A DNA stretch of 64,000 nucleotides from Pseudanabaena sp. (GTDB taxonomy: Bacteria; Cyanobacteriota; Cyanobacteriia; Pseudanabaenales; Pseudanabaenaceae): the NCBI GenBank assembly GCA_003249015.1, contig QBLS01000006.1, positions 1 through 64,000 on the forward strand. The letters run 5' to 3'. The notes under the pieces are model-generated. The model had not been told where the DNA came from and did not search any database. It saw only the letters and a list, made by a program, of their open reading frames with translations. Shown in pieces: positions 52,533 through 60,276 of the stretch (the first letter of the stretch is position 1; every line of letters starts with the position of its first letter). The position numbers and the translations under genes were made by a program.

Positions 52533-53606
52533 TTACCGCAACGTGCGGTTAGCATCGAGGTTACTGGTTTGCGTAACTCCAAAAAGTTGTTCCGCAACTT
52601 CACCTTCCCTTCCTAAAACTTTAATCGGTTGATTGTTGTAACTGAGTGCCACTGAAGAGGCGTTACCAGCACGGACTGATATTTGTTTATCAGCAGACCA
52701 AGCCAGTTTTTTGCCCTCCTCTAAAACCCCTTCAAATGCAGTTTGACCATCTACGGTAATTAGTAACCAAGACTGCCCCTGCATAACAATTCCTACATTT
52801 ACAGGCTTGTTACCGACAAATTCAAAATTGCTATTTGGGGCGATCCCAGGGCTAAGCATCAGATTTGTCCCAGTTGCCCAAGCTTGGATTTTGTTACCAA
52901 TCAGGGAATTAGCTTCACCAAAAACAGCTTCGGCTTGAACTTTATTCAGCGGCGCTGGCGAAATAGGTACTACTGAAGCAGGGGTGTTTGGCGCAGCGGC
53001 AATATTACCGTTGGGAATAGTAATTCCTGTGGATGATTGCTGCTTTAACACTTGCAATCCGCCAACTTTTGGTGCTAGGTTGATATTTGGCTTAATTCCT
53101 GAATTAGTTGCTAGATTAGCGTCTAACTGAGCTGCCTTACCAAAATTAGTTTGACTATCGTTGATTTTATTGGCTTCAGGCGCACTTAAAAATGTGGCTA
53201 ATACACTAACCGCCCCAGCAATCACAAGAATATATAGTGCATACAGGTGAAGGGGTCGCAACTCGGCAGCAGCACTGCCAGCCCATTTACGTTCAGGCAA
53301 TACAGGATTTAAAGGAAAATCTTCGGACAAGTCCCCAAGCCCTAGGGCAGTTCCATACTTTCGGATAAAACCACGCACATAGATGGGTTCAGGCAAAGAC
53401 TCTATCTCGCCATTTTCGATCGCCCTGAGATATCTTTCAGAGATGAGTGTCGTTGCGGTGAGATGAGGAATCGACAGTTCTTTATCTTCTCGAACTCGCT
53501 TAAACTGCGCTCCGATTTCTGCTAATTTCTCTGCTTGCTTCGAGGTTGTATTATTCACAATACTCACAGACACTTGGGAAGAAATAGGACTTACTGATAT
53601 GAGCAA
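52533..53606 (-). CDS. RodZ-like membrane protein with XRE HTH and DUF4115
   Basis: 357 residues as called from a TTG; a shorter start at the GTG codons ~10 residues in is equally likely. The Cro/C1-type helix-turn-helix lies at ~30-95 (LSIPHLTATTLISERYLRAIENG), with YVRGFIRKYGTALGLG after it. One membrane helix at ~122-142 (LYALYILVIAGAVSVLATFLS), a Pro/Asn-rich linker, and a periplasmic DUF4115 beta domain (~285-345, SWLLITVDGQTAFEGVLEEGKKLAWSA). RodZ couples MreB to wall synthesis. Single gene. Confidence 0.85.
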   Translation of the reverse strand: MLISVSPISSQVSVSIVNNTTSKQAEKLAEIGAQFKRVREDKELSIPHLTATTLISERYLRAIENGEIESLPEPIYVRGFIRKYGTALGLGDLSEDFPLNPVLPERKWAGSAAAELRPLHLYALYILVIAGAVSVLATFLSAPEANKINDSQTNFGKAAQLDANLATNSGIKPNINLAPKVGGLQVLKQQSSTGITIPNGNIAAAPNTPASVVPISPAPLNKVQAEAVFGEANSLIGNKIQAWATGTNLMLSPGIAPNSNFEFVGNKPVNVGIVMQGQSWLLITVDGQTAFEGVLEEGKKLAWSADKQISVRAGNASSVALSYNNQPIKVLGREGEVAEQLFGVTQTSNLDANRTLR

Positions 53607-53801
53607 CCAGATATGCTGTCAGGTAAAGAGTCTAAGCATTTGCAATCAGCTTTACCTTAGATTAGCTTAATATATTTAAACTTAAATTAGTTTAGTACAA
53701 CATTTGATAAGTTTTGGAATTGTTCACTCATTAGATATTTCTGCATGAGTAGCTAAGAATAATTAAAACCTGTATAGCACTCTCAGCATACGCCATAGGT
53801 T

Positions 53802-54530
53802 TTAGTTACTTAGAGATTTAATTTCGCGATCGCTCAGCATCCGAAATTCTCCCGCATTGATGCCATCTATGGAAATTGAGGCGATCGCTACGCGATGTAA
53901 TTTTAGTACTGGATGTCCTAACTGGTCGGCAACACGGCGAATCTGGCGATTACGTCCTTCTGACAAAATGATTTTTAATAGGGTCTTGGGAAATTGATTT
54001 TGAGTGCGATCAATTTGCAAAATATCTACATCTGCGGGAATAGTGACTCTCTCGTCTAAAAGTACTCCCTCACGCCAATGTTCCAGAGTTTTGGGCTTAG
54101 GAATGTCTTTTACCCAAACATGATAAGTCTTAGGAACATGATGCCGTGGGTGCATCATATGATTCGCAAAATTACCATCATTGGTTAAAATCAGTGCGCC
54201 ACTGCTGTTATAGTCCAGCCTTCCAACTGGATATAAATGCTGATACTTATGGGGCAAAATATCGATGACAGTTTTTCTGTTCTGAGGATCAGCGCAGGTA
54301 CAGACAATTCCCGTCGGCTTATTAAGTAGTAGGTAAATAGGTTGAGGAGATTTAATATCAAGAAGCTTTCCATCAACTAATATCTGATCTATTTCAGAAT
54401 CTGCTTTTGTTCCTAATTCTTTAACTATTTTTCCGTTTACAATAACTCGCCCCGACAAAATAATTTTTTCAGCCTCCCGACGTGAAGCAAGGCTATATCT
54501 AGATAATATTTTTTGTAATCGCTCAAGCAT
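53802..54530 (-). CDS. 16S/23S rRNA pseudouridine synthase, RsuA/RluB family
   Basis: 242 residues. An N-terminal S4 domain (ERLQKILSRYSLASRREAEKIILSGRVIVNG), then the synthase domain with the catalytic Asp in VGRLDYNSSGALILTNDG and the closing LKIILSEGRNRQIRRVADQLGHPV. RsuA and RluB differ in target helix; I cannot separate them from sequence alone, though RluB is commoner in cyanobacteria. Modifies rRNA in the cytoplasm. Confidence 0.92.
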   Translation of the reverse strand: MLERLQKILSRYSLASRREAEKIILSGRVIVNGKIVKELGTKADSEIDQILVDGKLLDIKSPQPIYLLLNKPTGIVCTCADPQNRKTVIDILPHKYQHLYPVGRLDYNSSGALILTNDGNFANHMMHPRHHVPKTYHVWVKDIPKPKTLEHWREGVLLDERVTIPADVDILQIDRTQNQFPKTLLKIILSEGRNRQIRRVADQLGHPVLKLHRVAIASISIDGINAGEFRMLSDREIKSLSN

Positions 54531-54590
54531 AGTAGACGAGCAGTAAATTCCGATGATTTGTAAAAATTAGGACTCACCCAAAATACTTTA

Positions 54591-54668
54591 TAGCGCTTTT
54601 CAAGCAAGCTAGGTACAAAGGTTTGTTACCCCACCTTCAGGGGGGAGACAAGCACGTACTTCTCTAGA
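54591..54668. repeat. dispersed repeat (inverted copy of 30640-30725)
   Basis: TATAGCGCTTTTCAAGC, AAAGGTTTGTTACCCCACC and the following G-run match the reverse complement of the 30.6-kb copy, with some mismatches and a weaker hairpin. Confidence 0.55.
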
Positions 54669-54672
54669 CTCA

Positions 54673-54767
54673 TATAGCAAAAAAAGTTTTGCTTAGGACA
54701 TAAAACCAGAAGGCGAGTGGCGGCGCGGAGCGCCGCCACTCGCTTCTTGAACTCTTGCTTTGCTATA
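54673..54767. repeat. nested palindromic element
   Basis: Outer TATAGCAAA and CTTGCTTTGCTATA, a middle TAGGACATAAAACC segment, and an inner AGAAGGCGAGTGGCGGCGC/GCGCCGCCACTCGCTTCT hairpin with a GGA loop. Confidence 0.75.
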
Positions 54768-54837
54768 AAAGCTATAAGTAGCAAACAAATTAGATTATTT
54801 AAAAACTTAGAGAACTGTGGCGCGATGCGCGACCTCT

Positions 54838-54940
54838 TATAGCTGTAATCACATGAATATTAGGACAGAATCAAAAGCTAGGAAGTACCGCCACTCGCCT
54901 TCTGGGGTTTATGTCCTAACAAGAATGGCTATAGCTATAT
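54838..54940. repeat. palindromic element, degenerate core
   Basis: TTATAGCTGTAATCAC...GGCTATAGCTATA arms, TTAGGACA and TGTCCTAA middle arms, core CTAGGAAGTACCGCCACTCGCCTTCTGG now unpaired on its left side. Confidence 0.6.
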
Positions 54941-55018
54941 ATCCTGTTAAAAATCGTAATCAGCTAATGCAATATATGCATTGGGTGATTGCGATTATTA
55001 AATGAAGATTAAAAATAT

Positions 55019-55060
55019 GTAGTTTCCTATACTAATCGGGATCGATACGTTAAGTAGTGT
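55019..55060 (+). promoter_or_regulatory. NtcA-activated promoter of the nir operon
   Basis: GTA-N8-TAC (55019-55032, GTAGTTTCCTATAC), then 22 nt, then TAGTGT (55055-55060, fits TAN3T). This is exactly the class II NtcA promoter layout, with the NtcA site centred near -41. Transcription should start near 55067, giving a ~100-nt leader. Confidence 0.9.
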
Positions 55061-55167
55061 AAACCCAAGATTAAGTCGCACTAACCCTTAAGACTCAAGA
55101 TTAAAGAACTCGCTCAAGAAGGGAGTTTGAGATCGGGGTCTGAGGGACAAAGCCAAGGATAAAGAGC

Positions 55168-56730
55168 ATGGCAAACAAAATTGAAACCCTGAAAGCCGAA
55201 AAGGATGGCTTAGCCGTCAAGGCTGAAATTCAGCGCTTTGCTGAGATGGGCTGGGAAGCGATCGATGATGACGATTTGCAGCATCGCTTGAAATGGTTGG
55301 GAGTGTTCTTTCGCAAAAGTACCCCTGGACGCTTCATGGTAAGAATGCGAATTCCCAATGGACTGATAAACAGTGATCAAATGCGCGTACTGGCATCAGT
55401 AGTTGAGAAATGTGGCGAACACGGAGTCGCTGACATTACCACCCGCCAAAATATTCAGATGCGTGGCTTTCCCATTGAGGATGTGCCAGAAATGTTTGAA
55501 AAGTTTCGTGCTGTCGGCTTAACTAGTGTGCAGTCGGCGATGGACAATATTCGTAATATCACAGGCTCCCCTGTGGCGGGGATTGATGCCAACGAGCTAT
55601 ATGACACCCGTGAGTTAGCGATTCAAGTTCAAAATTTACTCACTAATAATGGTGAAGGTAATCCTGCTTTTACGAATCTACCGCGCAAGTTTAATATTGC
55701 GATCGCAGGTTGTCGCGATAATTCCACCCATGCGGAAATCAACGATCTCGCCTTTGTGCCAGCATTTAAAGAAGAGAGCAAAGAAACCTTTGGATTTAAC
55801 GTTCTCGTTGGTGGGTTCTTTTCGTCAAAAAGAATTGCAGCGGCTGTACCGCTTGATGTTTGGGTTGCCCCTGAAGATGTGGTCGCCCTCTGCGAAGCTT
55901 TGTTAATCGTATTTCGGGATAACGGACTGCGTGAAAATCGCCAAAAAGCAAGGCTGATGTATCTCATTGATGAATGGGGCATTGAGAAATTCCGCGCTGA
56001 AGTGGAGAAGCAGATGGGCAAGCCCCTTGCCGCCGCCGCTGATAAGGACGAAATCGAATGGGAAAAGCGCGATCACATTGGTGTGCATCCTCAAAAGCAA
56101 TCAGGCTTGAACTATGTGGGGCTGCAAGTTCCTGTAGGTAGGATGTATGCCTCTGATATGTATGAATTTGCCAATCTCGCCGACAAGTATGGTGATGGCG
56201 ATATGCGCCTCACCGTTGAGCAGAACCTGATTATTACCAATGTCTCTGATGCGCTAGTACCTGAGCTTCTCCAAGAACCCCTATTAGAGAAGTTCCCCGC
56301 CTGTCCCGACAACCTCATGCGGGGGCTGGTTTCCTGCACGGGTAACCAGTTCTGTCCTGTGGCGATCGTGGAAACTAAAAATCGTTCCCTCGCTCTAACC
56401 AAGCAACTTAGCGCCACCTACGACTTACCAAAAGTAGTACGGATTCACTGGAGTGGTTGCCCCAATTCTTGCGCCCAGCCACAGGTTGCGGACATTGGCT
56501 TTACGGGCTGCAAGGCTCGTAAGGAAGGCAAAGTCGTTGATGGCGTAGACATTTACATGGGTGGCACGGTGGGTAAAGATGCTCACCTTGGCACTTGTGT
56601 AATGGAAAAGGTTCCCTGCGAAGATCTGTACGAGGTAGTCGGCAAGTTGCTTGTCGATCGCTTCGGTGCAGTTCCCAAACAGAATGGCGCAGCGTTAACA
56701 CACTCCGCCGAGTTAATCGCCGTTGGCTAA
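55168..56730 (+). CDS. nirA: ferredoxin-nitrite reductase
   Basis: 520 residues. Two NIR/SIR ferredoxin-like half domains and two catalytic domains. The siroheme/[4Fe-4S] cysteines are in CTGNQFCPVAI and WSGCPNSCAQ. NITGSPVAG and TTRQNIQMRG are the usual substrate-side motifs. It reduces nitrite to ammonium with six electrons from ferredoxin. It is the first gene after the NtcA promoter. No C-terminal ferredoxin fusion is present. The leader has several AAGATTAA repeats of unclear role. Confidence 0.97.
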   Translation: MANKIETLKAEKDGLAVKAEIQRFAEMGWEAIDDDDLQHRLKWLGVFFRKSTPGRFMVRMRIPNGLINSDQMRVLASVVEKCGEHGVADITTRQNIQMRGFPIEDVPEMFEKFRAVGLTSVQSAMDNIRNITGSPVAGIDANELYDTRELAIQVQNLLTNNGEGNPAFTNLPRKFNIAIAGCRDNSTHAEINDLAFVPAFKEESKETFGFNVLVGGFFSSKRIAAAVPLDVWVAPEDVVALCEALLIVFRDNGLRENRQKARLMYLIDEWGIEKFRAEVEKQMGKPLAAAADKDEIEWEKRDHIGVHPQKQSGLNYVGLQVPVGRMYASDMYEFANLADKYGDGDMRLTVEQNLIITNVSDALVPELLQEPLLEKFPACPDNLMRGLVSCTGNQFCPVAIVETKNRSLALTKQLSATYDLPKVVRIHWSGCPNSCAQPQVADIGFTGCKARKEGKVVDGVDIYMGGTVGKDAHLGTCVMEKVPCEDLYEVVGKLLVDRFGAVPKQNGAALTHSAELIAVG

Positions 56731-56815
56731 GTCAACTCCTTCTAGCTTCTTGCTAGAGAAAAGCAAACATTCAAAGTATTAAAAACAGTCACATAAAGAA
56801 ATCAGGAAATTAAAC

Positions 56816-58159
56816 ATGGGTATGTTCTCTCGCCGTAAATTTTTAACCACTGCTGGACTCTCAACCGTTGGCGCGATCGCCCTCAATGCCTGTACTAGCG
56901 AAACCCCAACCGCCACAACCACTACTGCCGCTACCAGCGCAGCAACTACGGCTGCCACCACTGCTGCTGCCCCTGTCAATGCCGCCGATGCGCCCGAAAC
57001 CACCAAGGCAAAGCTAGGATTCATCGCTCTTACTGATGCTTCTCCTCTTATCATTGCGTTAGAAAAAGGCTACTTCAAGAAATACGGCATGACCGATGTG
57101 GAAGTGCTCAAGCAAGCTTCATGGGGAACCACTCGCGACAATATTGTGCTTGGCTCCGATGCAGGTGGTATTGATGGCGCTCACATTCTAACACCCATGC
57201 CTTATTTGATTGCTGAAGGGAAGATTACTAACGGGAATAAAGTTCCCATGTATATCTTGGCAAGATTGAATACCAACGGACAGGCTATTTCCATCGCTAA
57301 TGATTTTAAAGATGCCAAGATTGCCCTCAAGAGTGATGCTTTAAAAGATACTTTTGCCAAGATTAAATCGGGTGGCAAGGAGCTCAAGTGCGCTGTAACC
57401 TTCCCAGGTGGAACCCACGATCTCTGGATGCGTTACTGGCTCTCAGCTAATGGCGTTGATCCTGACAAGGATGTGTCCACGATTGTTGTTCCACCGCCTC
57501 AGATGGTGGCAAACATGAAGGCAGGCAATATGCAGGCTTTCTGTGTGGGCGAACCTTGGAATGCACGTCTAGTCGAGCAGCAATCTGGTTACACGGCTTT
57601 GACTACAGGTGAACTATGGAAGGATCACCCTGAAAAAGCATTTACAATGCGCGCTGATTGGGTGGACAAAAATCCTAAAGCAGCAATGGCATTGCTCAAG
57701 GGCGTTTTGGAAGCACAGGTATGGTGCGAAGATCCTGCTAATAAAGAAGAAATGTGTAAGATTGTCGGCGCTGACAAGTGGTTTAAGGTTCCACCTGCGG
57801 AGATTTTGGGTAGATTGCAGGGCAAGGTTGATTACGGCGATGGACGCACCCTTGACAATCCTGACCTAGCCATGAAGTTCTGGAAAGATGCGGCTTCTTA
57901 TCCCTTCAAGAGTCATGATCTATGGTTTCTGACTGAAGATATCCGTTGGGGATATTTTGATGCAACCCTTGACACAAAGGCTCTTGTCGATAAGGTGAAC
58001 CGTGAGGATATGTGGAAGGAAGCGGCTAAGGCGATCGGTAAGGAGGCTGACATTCCTAAGAGTACTTCTCGCGGTATTGAGACTTTCTTCGATGGCGTGA
58101 AGTTCGATCCTGAAAATCCTAAAGCCTATTTGGATGGTCTCAAGTTCAAGAAGGTTTAG
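56816..58159 (+). CDS. nrtA: nitrate ABC transporter substrate-binding lipoprotein
   Basis: 447 residues. The N-terminus SRRKFLTTAGLSTVGAIALNAC has a twin-arginine-like start and a lipobox (LNAC), so it is likely exported and lipid-anchored. A Thr/Ala linker (~27-60) follows, then the NMT1/CmpA-fold binding domain (KLGFIALTDASPLIIALEKGYFKKYG, SWGTTRDNIVLGS, GAHILTPMPYLI). It captures nitrate or nitrite in the periplasm. AGGAAAT lies upstream of the ATG. Confidence 0.95.
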   Translation: MGMFSRRKFLTTAGLSTVGAIALNACTSETPTATTTTAATSAATTAATTAAAPVNAADAPETTKAKLGFIALTDASPLIIALEKGYFKKYGMTDVEVLKQASWGTTRDNIVLGSDAGGIDGAHILTPMPYLIAEGKITNGNKVPMYILARLNTNGQAISIANDFKDAKIALKSDALKDTFAKIKSGGKELKCAVTFPGGTHDLWMRYWLSANGVDPDKDVSTIVVPPPQMVANMKAGNMQAFCVGEPWNARLVEQQSGYTALTTGELWKDHPEKAFTMRADWVDKNPKAAMALLKGVLEAQVWCEDPANKEEMCKIVGADKWFKVPPAEILGRLQGKVDYGDGRTLDNPDLAMKFWKDAASYPFKSHDLWFLTEDIRWGYFDATLDTKALVDKVNREDMWKEAAKAIGKEADIPKSTSRGIETFFDGVKFDPENPKAYLDGLKFKKV

Positions 58160-58167
58160 AAACTGTC

Positions 58168-58234
58168 ATTATTAGGGGCGGCGCGAAGCGCCGCCCCTAA
58201 TAATCAACGCCAACAAGGGGCTTAAGCCCCTTGT
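58168..58234 (+). terminator. paired hairpins between nrtA and nrtB
   Basis: 17-bp ATTATTAGGGGCGGCGC hairpin with GAA loop (58168-58204) and a loopless ACAAGGGGCTT/AAGCCCCTTGT palindrome (58213-58234). Inside an operon they may cut distal expression or stabilise nrtA mRNA, favouring excess NrtA. Confidence 0.7.
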
Positions 58235-58279
58235 CATCATTGCAAATAGTCATCTTTAACGTTTTAGGAGATATCCAGA

Positions 58280-59209
58280 ATGGCGACAAGTAGTTTAAGT
58301 CCTCGATTTAGTCCCAACAAAATTGTTGAATGGTTTCAACAACAGGCAAAATTCATCATTCCGCCCATGCTTGCGCTGATATTTTTGTTGGGAATTTGGC
58401 AAATTCTATGTTCTGGCGCAAAGCCACCGTTACCAGCGCCACTCACGGTCTGGAAAGAAACTCAAGAATATATTTGGCATCCATTTTTTGATCGCGCTAA
58501 CTTTGACGTTAACACCGCCGAAAAAATTGACAGCCCCGCTCGTCAAGCCCTCAAAGAAAAGCTAACCATTGAGCAAGGGCTAGGCATAAAAACGATGACT
58601 AGCTTGCGCCGTGTGGCTGTTGGCTATACGGCTTCGGCAATTATTGGTATTTCCCTTGGCATCGCGATCGGCACTAATGCCTTTTTATACCGCGCCTTTG
58701 ACCCAATTTTCCAAGTATTACGCACGATTCCACCCCTAGCATGGCTACCGATCGCTATGTCCGCCTTCCAAGGTGTTAACGAATCTCTCAAATCAGTGGG
58801 CTTAGATGTAACCGAAGCGGCGGCTCTATTCGTGATTTTTGTAACTTCGATCTGGCCGATCCTGATGAATACGGCGGTGGGCGTGCAGCAAGTACCCCAA
58901 GACTATCGCAACGTGTCGCGGGTACTGCGTTTGAGCAAATTTGATTATTTCATCACCATTCTCATGCCATCGGCAGCACCTTACATTTTCACAGGTTTGC
59001 GGATTGCGGTTGGTTTATCTTGGCTAGCGATCGTGGCAGCAGAAATGTTAACTGGTGGTGTTGGCATTGGCTTCTTTATTTGGGATAGCTACAACAGCCA
59101 AAAGAGCAGCGAATTGATTTTGGCTCTGTTTTACATCGGCGTAGTTGGCTTTTTCCTCGACAAATTGATCTTTTATATCAGCAAGTTCACAGTTCAGTCA
59201 GATTCTTAG
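58280..59209 (+). CDS. nrtB: nitrate ABC transporter permease
   Basis: 309 residues with six or seven membrane segments. The cytoplasmic EAA loop is EAAALFVIFVTSIWPILMN... and QDYRNVSRVLRLSKFDYFITILMPSAAPYIFTGLRIAVG. It forms the membrane channel of NrtABCD. AGGAG lies upstream of the ATG. It is followed by ~200 bp without a gene. Confidence 0.95.
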   Translation: MATSSLSPRFSPNKIVEWFQQQAKFIIPPMLALIFLLGIWQILCSGAKPPLPAPLTVWKETQEYIWHPFFDRANFDVNTAEKIDSPARQALKEKLTIEQGLGIKTMTSLRRVAVGYTASAIIGISLGIAIGTNAFLYRAFDPIFQVLRTIPPLAWLPIAMSAFQGVNESLKSVGLDVTEAAALFVIFVTSIWPILMNTAVGVQQVPQDYRNVSRVLRLSKFDYFITILMPSAAPYIFTGLRIAVGLSWLAIVAAEMLTGGVGIGFFIWDSYNSQKSSELILALFYIGVVGFFLDKLIFYISKFTVQSDS

Positions 59210-59216
59210 TTGACTT

Positions 59217-59356
59217 TTAGCGATTAGCTTTTAGCTTTTCAAGTAATTTCTTAGTTTAAGTAAATACAGAATTTGCTAAAGATTATGAGATTAGACCTAT
59301 GTATTTATTCCATATGTAATATCCAAAAGCTAACGGCTAACAGCTAATCGCTAACA
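59217..59356. repeat. long-loop inverted repeat between nrtB and nrtD
   Basis: TTAGCGATTAGCTTTTAGCTT at 59218 pairs with AAAAGCTAACGGCTAACAGC... and CTAATCGCTAA near 59330-59355, with a ~90-nt loop. AT-rich; no promoter was recognised. Confidence 0.5.
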
Positions 59357-59406
59357 TCCAAAAGCCATCCCTCTCTCCTAAATAACCCCAAATATCACTT
59401 TCCCCT

Positions 59407-60243
59407 ATGCAAACCCTTGACATTACCGACAACCAACAGCCTAAAAATCAAGATCCCTTTTTGGTGATTGATGGTGTTTCTAAGGTCTATCCCACGCCCA
59501 GAGGTGCTTATACGGTTCTTCAAGATGTGAATCTGACCGTGTATGAGGGTGAGTTTATTTGTGTGATTGGTCACTCTGGCTGTGGCAAATCGACTTTGTT
59601 AAATATGGTTGCAGGTTTTAATCGTCCCACTAGTGGCGAAATCTGTTTGCGATCAAAACCAATTTTGCGCCCAGGTCCCGATCGCATGGTCGTATTCCAG
59701 AACTATTCCCTATTGCCTTGGATGACTGCCTTTGAAAATGTGTTACTGGCAGTCAAACAGGTATATAGCGACAAAAGCAAAGAAGAAAAAATCAAAATTG
59801 CTAAGGATAGTTTAGCAATGGTGGGCTTGACCGAAGCAATGCACAAGAAGCCGAAACAGCTTTCGGGTGGGATGCGTCAGCGCGTATCGATCGCCCGTGC
59901 TTTGTCAATCCGTCCTGAAGTTCTAATTCTTGATGAACCCTTCGGTGCATTGGATGTAATGACCCGCGAAGAGTTGCAAGAAGAACTACTGGCAATCTGG
60001 CGCGAGCATAAAGTGACAGCGCTGATGATTACCCACGAAATTGATGAAGCATTATTCCTAGCCGATCGCATCGTGATGATGAGCAATGGTCCTGCCGCCA
60101 ACATTGCCGAAATCATTGAAGTTCCCTTTGCCCGCCCCCGAAATCGCAAAGCGATCGCTGACGATCCTCGCTATTACTCACTCCGCAATTATATTCTCGA
60201 ATTTCTGTATAGCCGTTTTGCGCTTGCTGATGATGCTGAGTAG
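59407..60243 (+). CDS. nrtD: nitrate ABC transporter ATP-binding protein NrtD
   Basis: 278 residues, a single ABC domain: Walker A GHSGCGKST, signature QLSGGMRQRV, Walker B VLILDEPFGALD and H-loop MITHEIDEA. It lacks the NrtA-like C-terminal domain, so it is NrtD rather than NrtC. It pairs with NrtC to power uptake. It comes before nrtC, whereas Synechococcus and Nostoc operons have nrtC first. Confidence 0.93.
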   Translation: MQTLDITDNQQPKNQDPFLVIDGVSKVYPTPRGAYTVLQDVNLTVYEGEFICVIGHSGCGKSTLLNMVAGFNRPTSGEICLRSKPILRPGPDRMVVFQNYSLLPWMTAFENVLLAVKQVYSDKSKEEKIKIAKDSLAMVGLTEAMHKKPKQLSGGMRQRVSIARALSIRPEVLILDEPFGALDVMTREELQEELLAIWREHKVTALMITHEIDEALFLADRIVMMSNGPAANIAEIIEVPFARPRNRKAIADDPRYYSLRNYILEFLYSRFALADDAE

Positions 60244-60276
60244 ATTTTAGCCAATCCCCAATCCCCAAAACAAAAA

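Larger units (their letters stand above)
54531..55167. other. intergenic, 637 bp: repeats and nir promoter
   Basis: Three dispersed repeats fill 54591-54940; the last ~150 bp hold the NtcA promoter and the nirA leader. The frame open at 54817-55005 is made of repeat DNA. Confidence 0.6.

Noticed and set aside
54817-55005. A 62-codon ORF upstream of nirA
   Set aside because: It is built from the palindromic element at 54838-54940 and has no ribosome-binding site.
56779-57054. A 91-codon Ala/Val-rich ORF opposite nrtA
   Set aside because: It is the antisense shadow of the Thr/Ala linker of NrtA.
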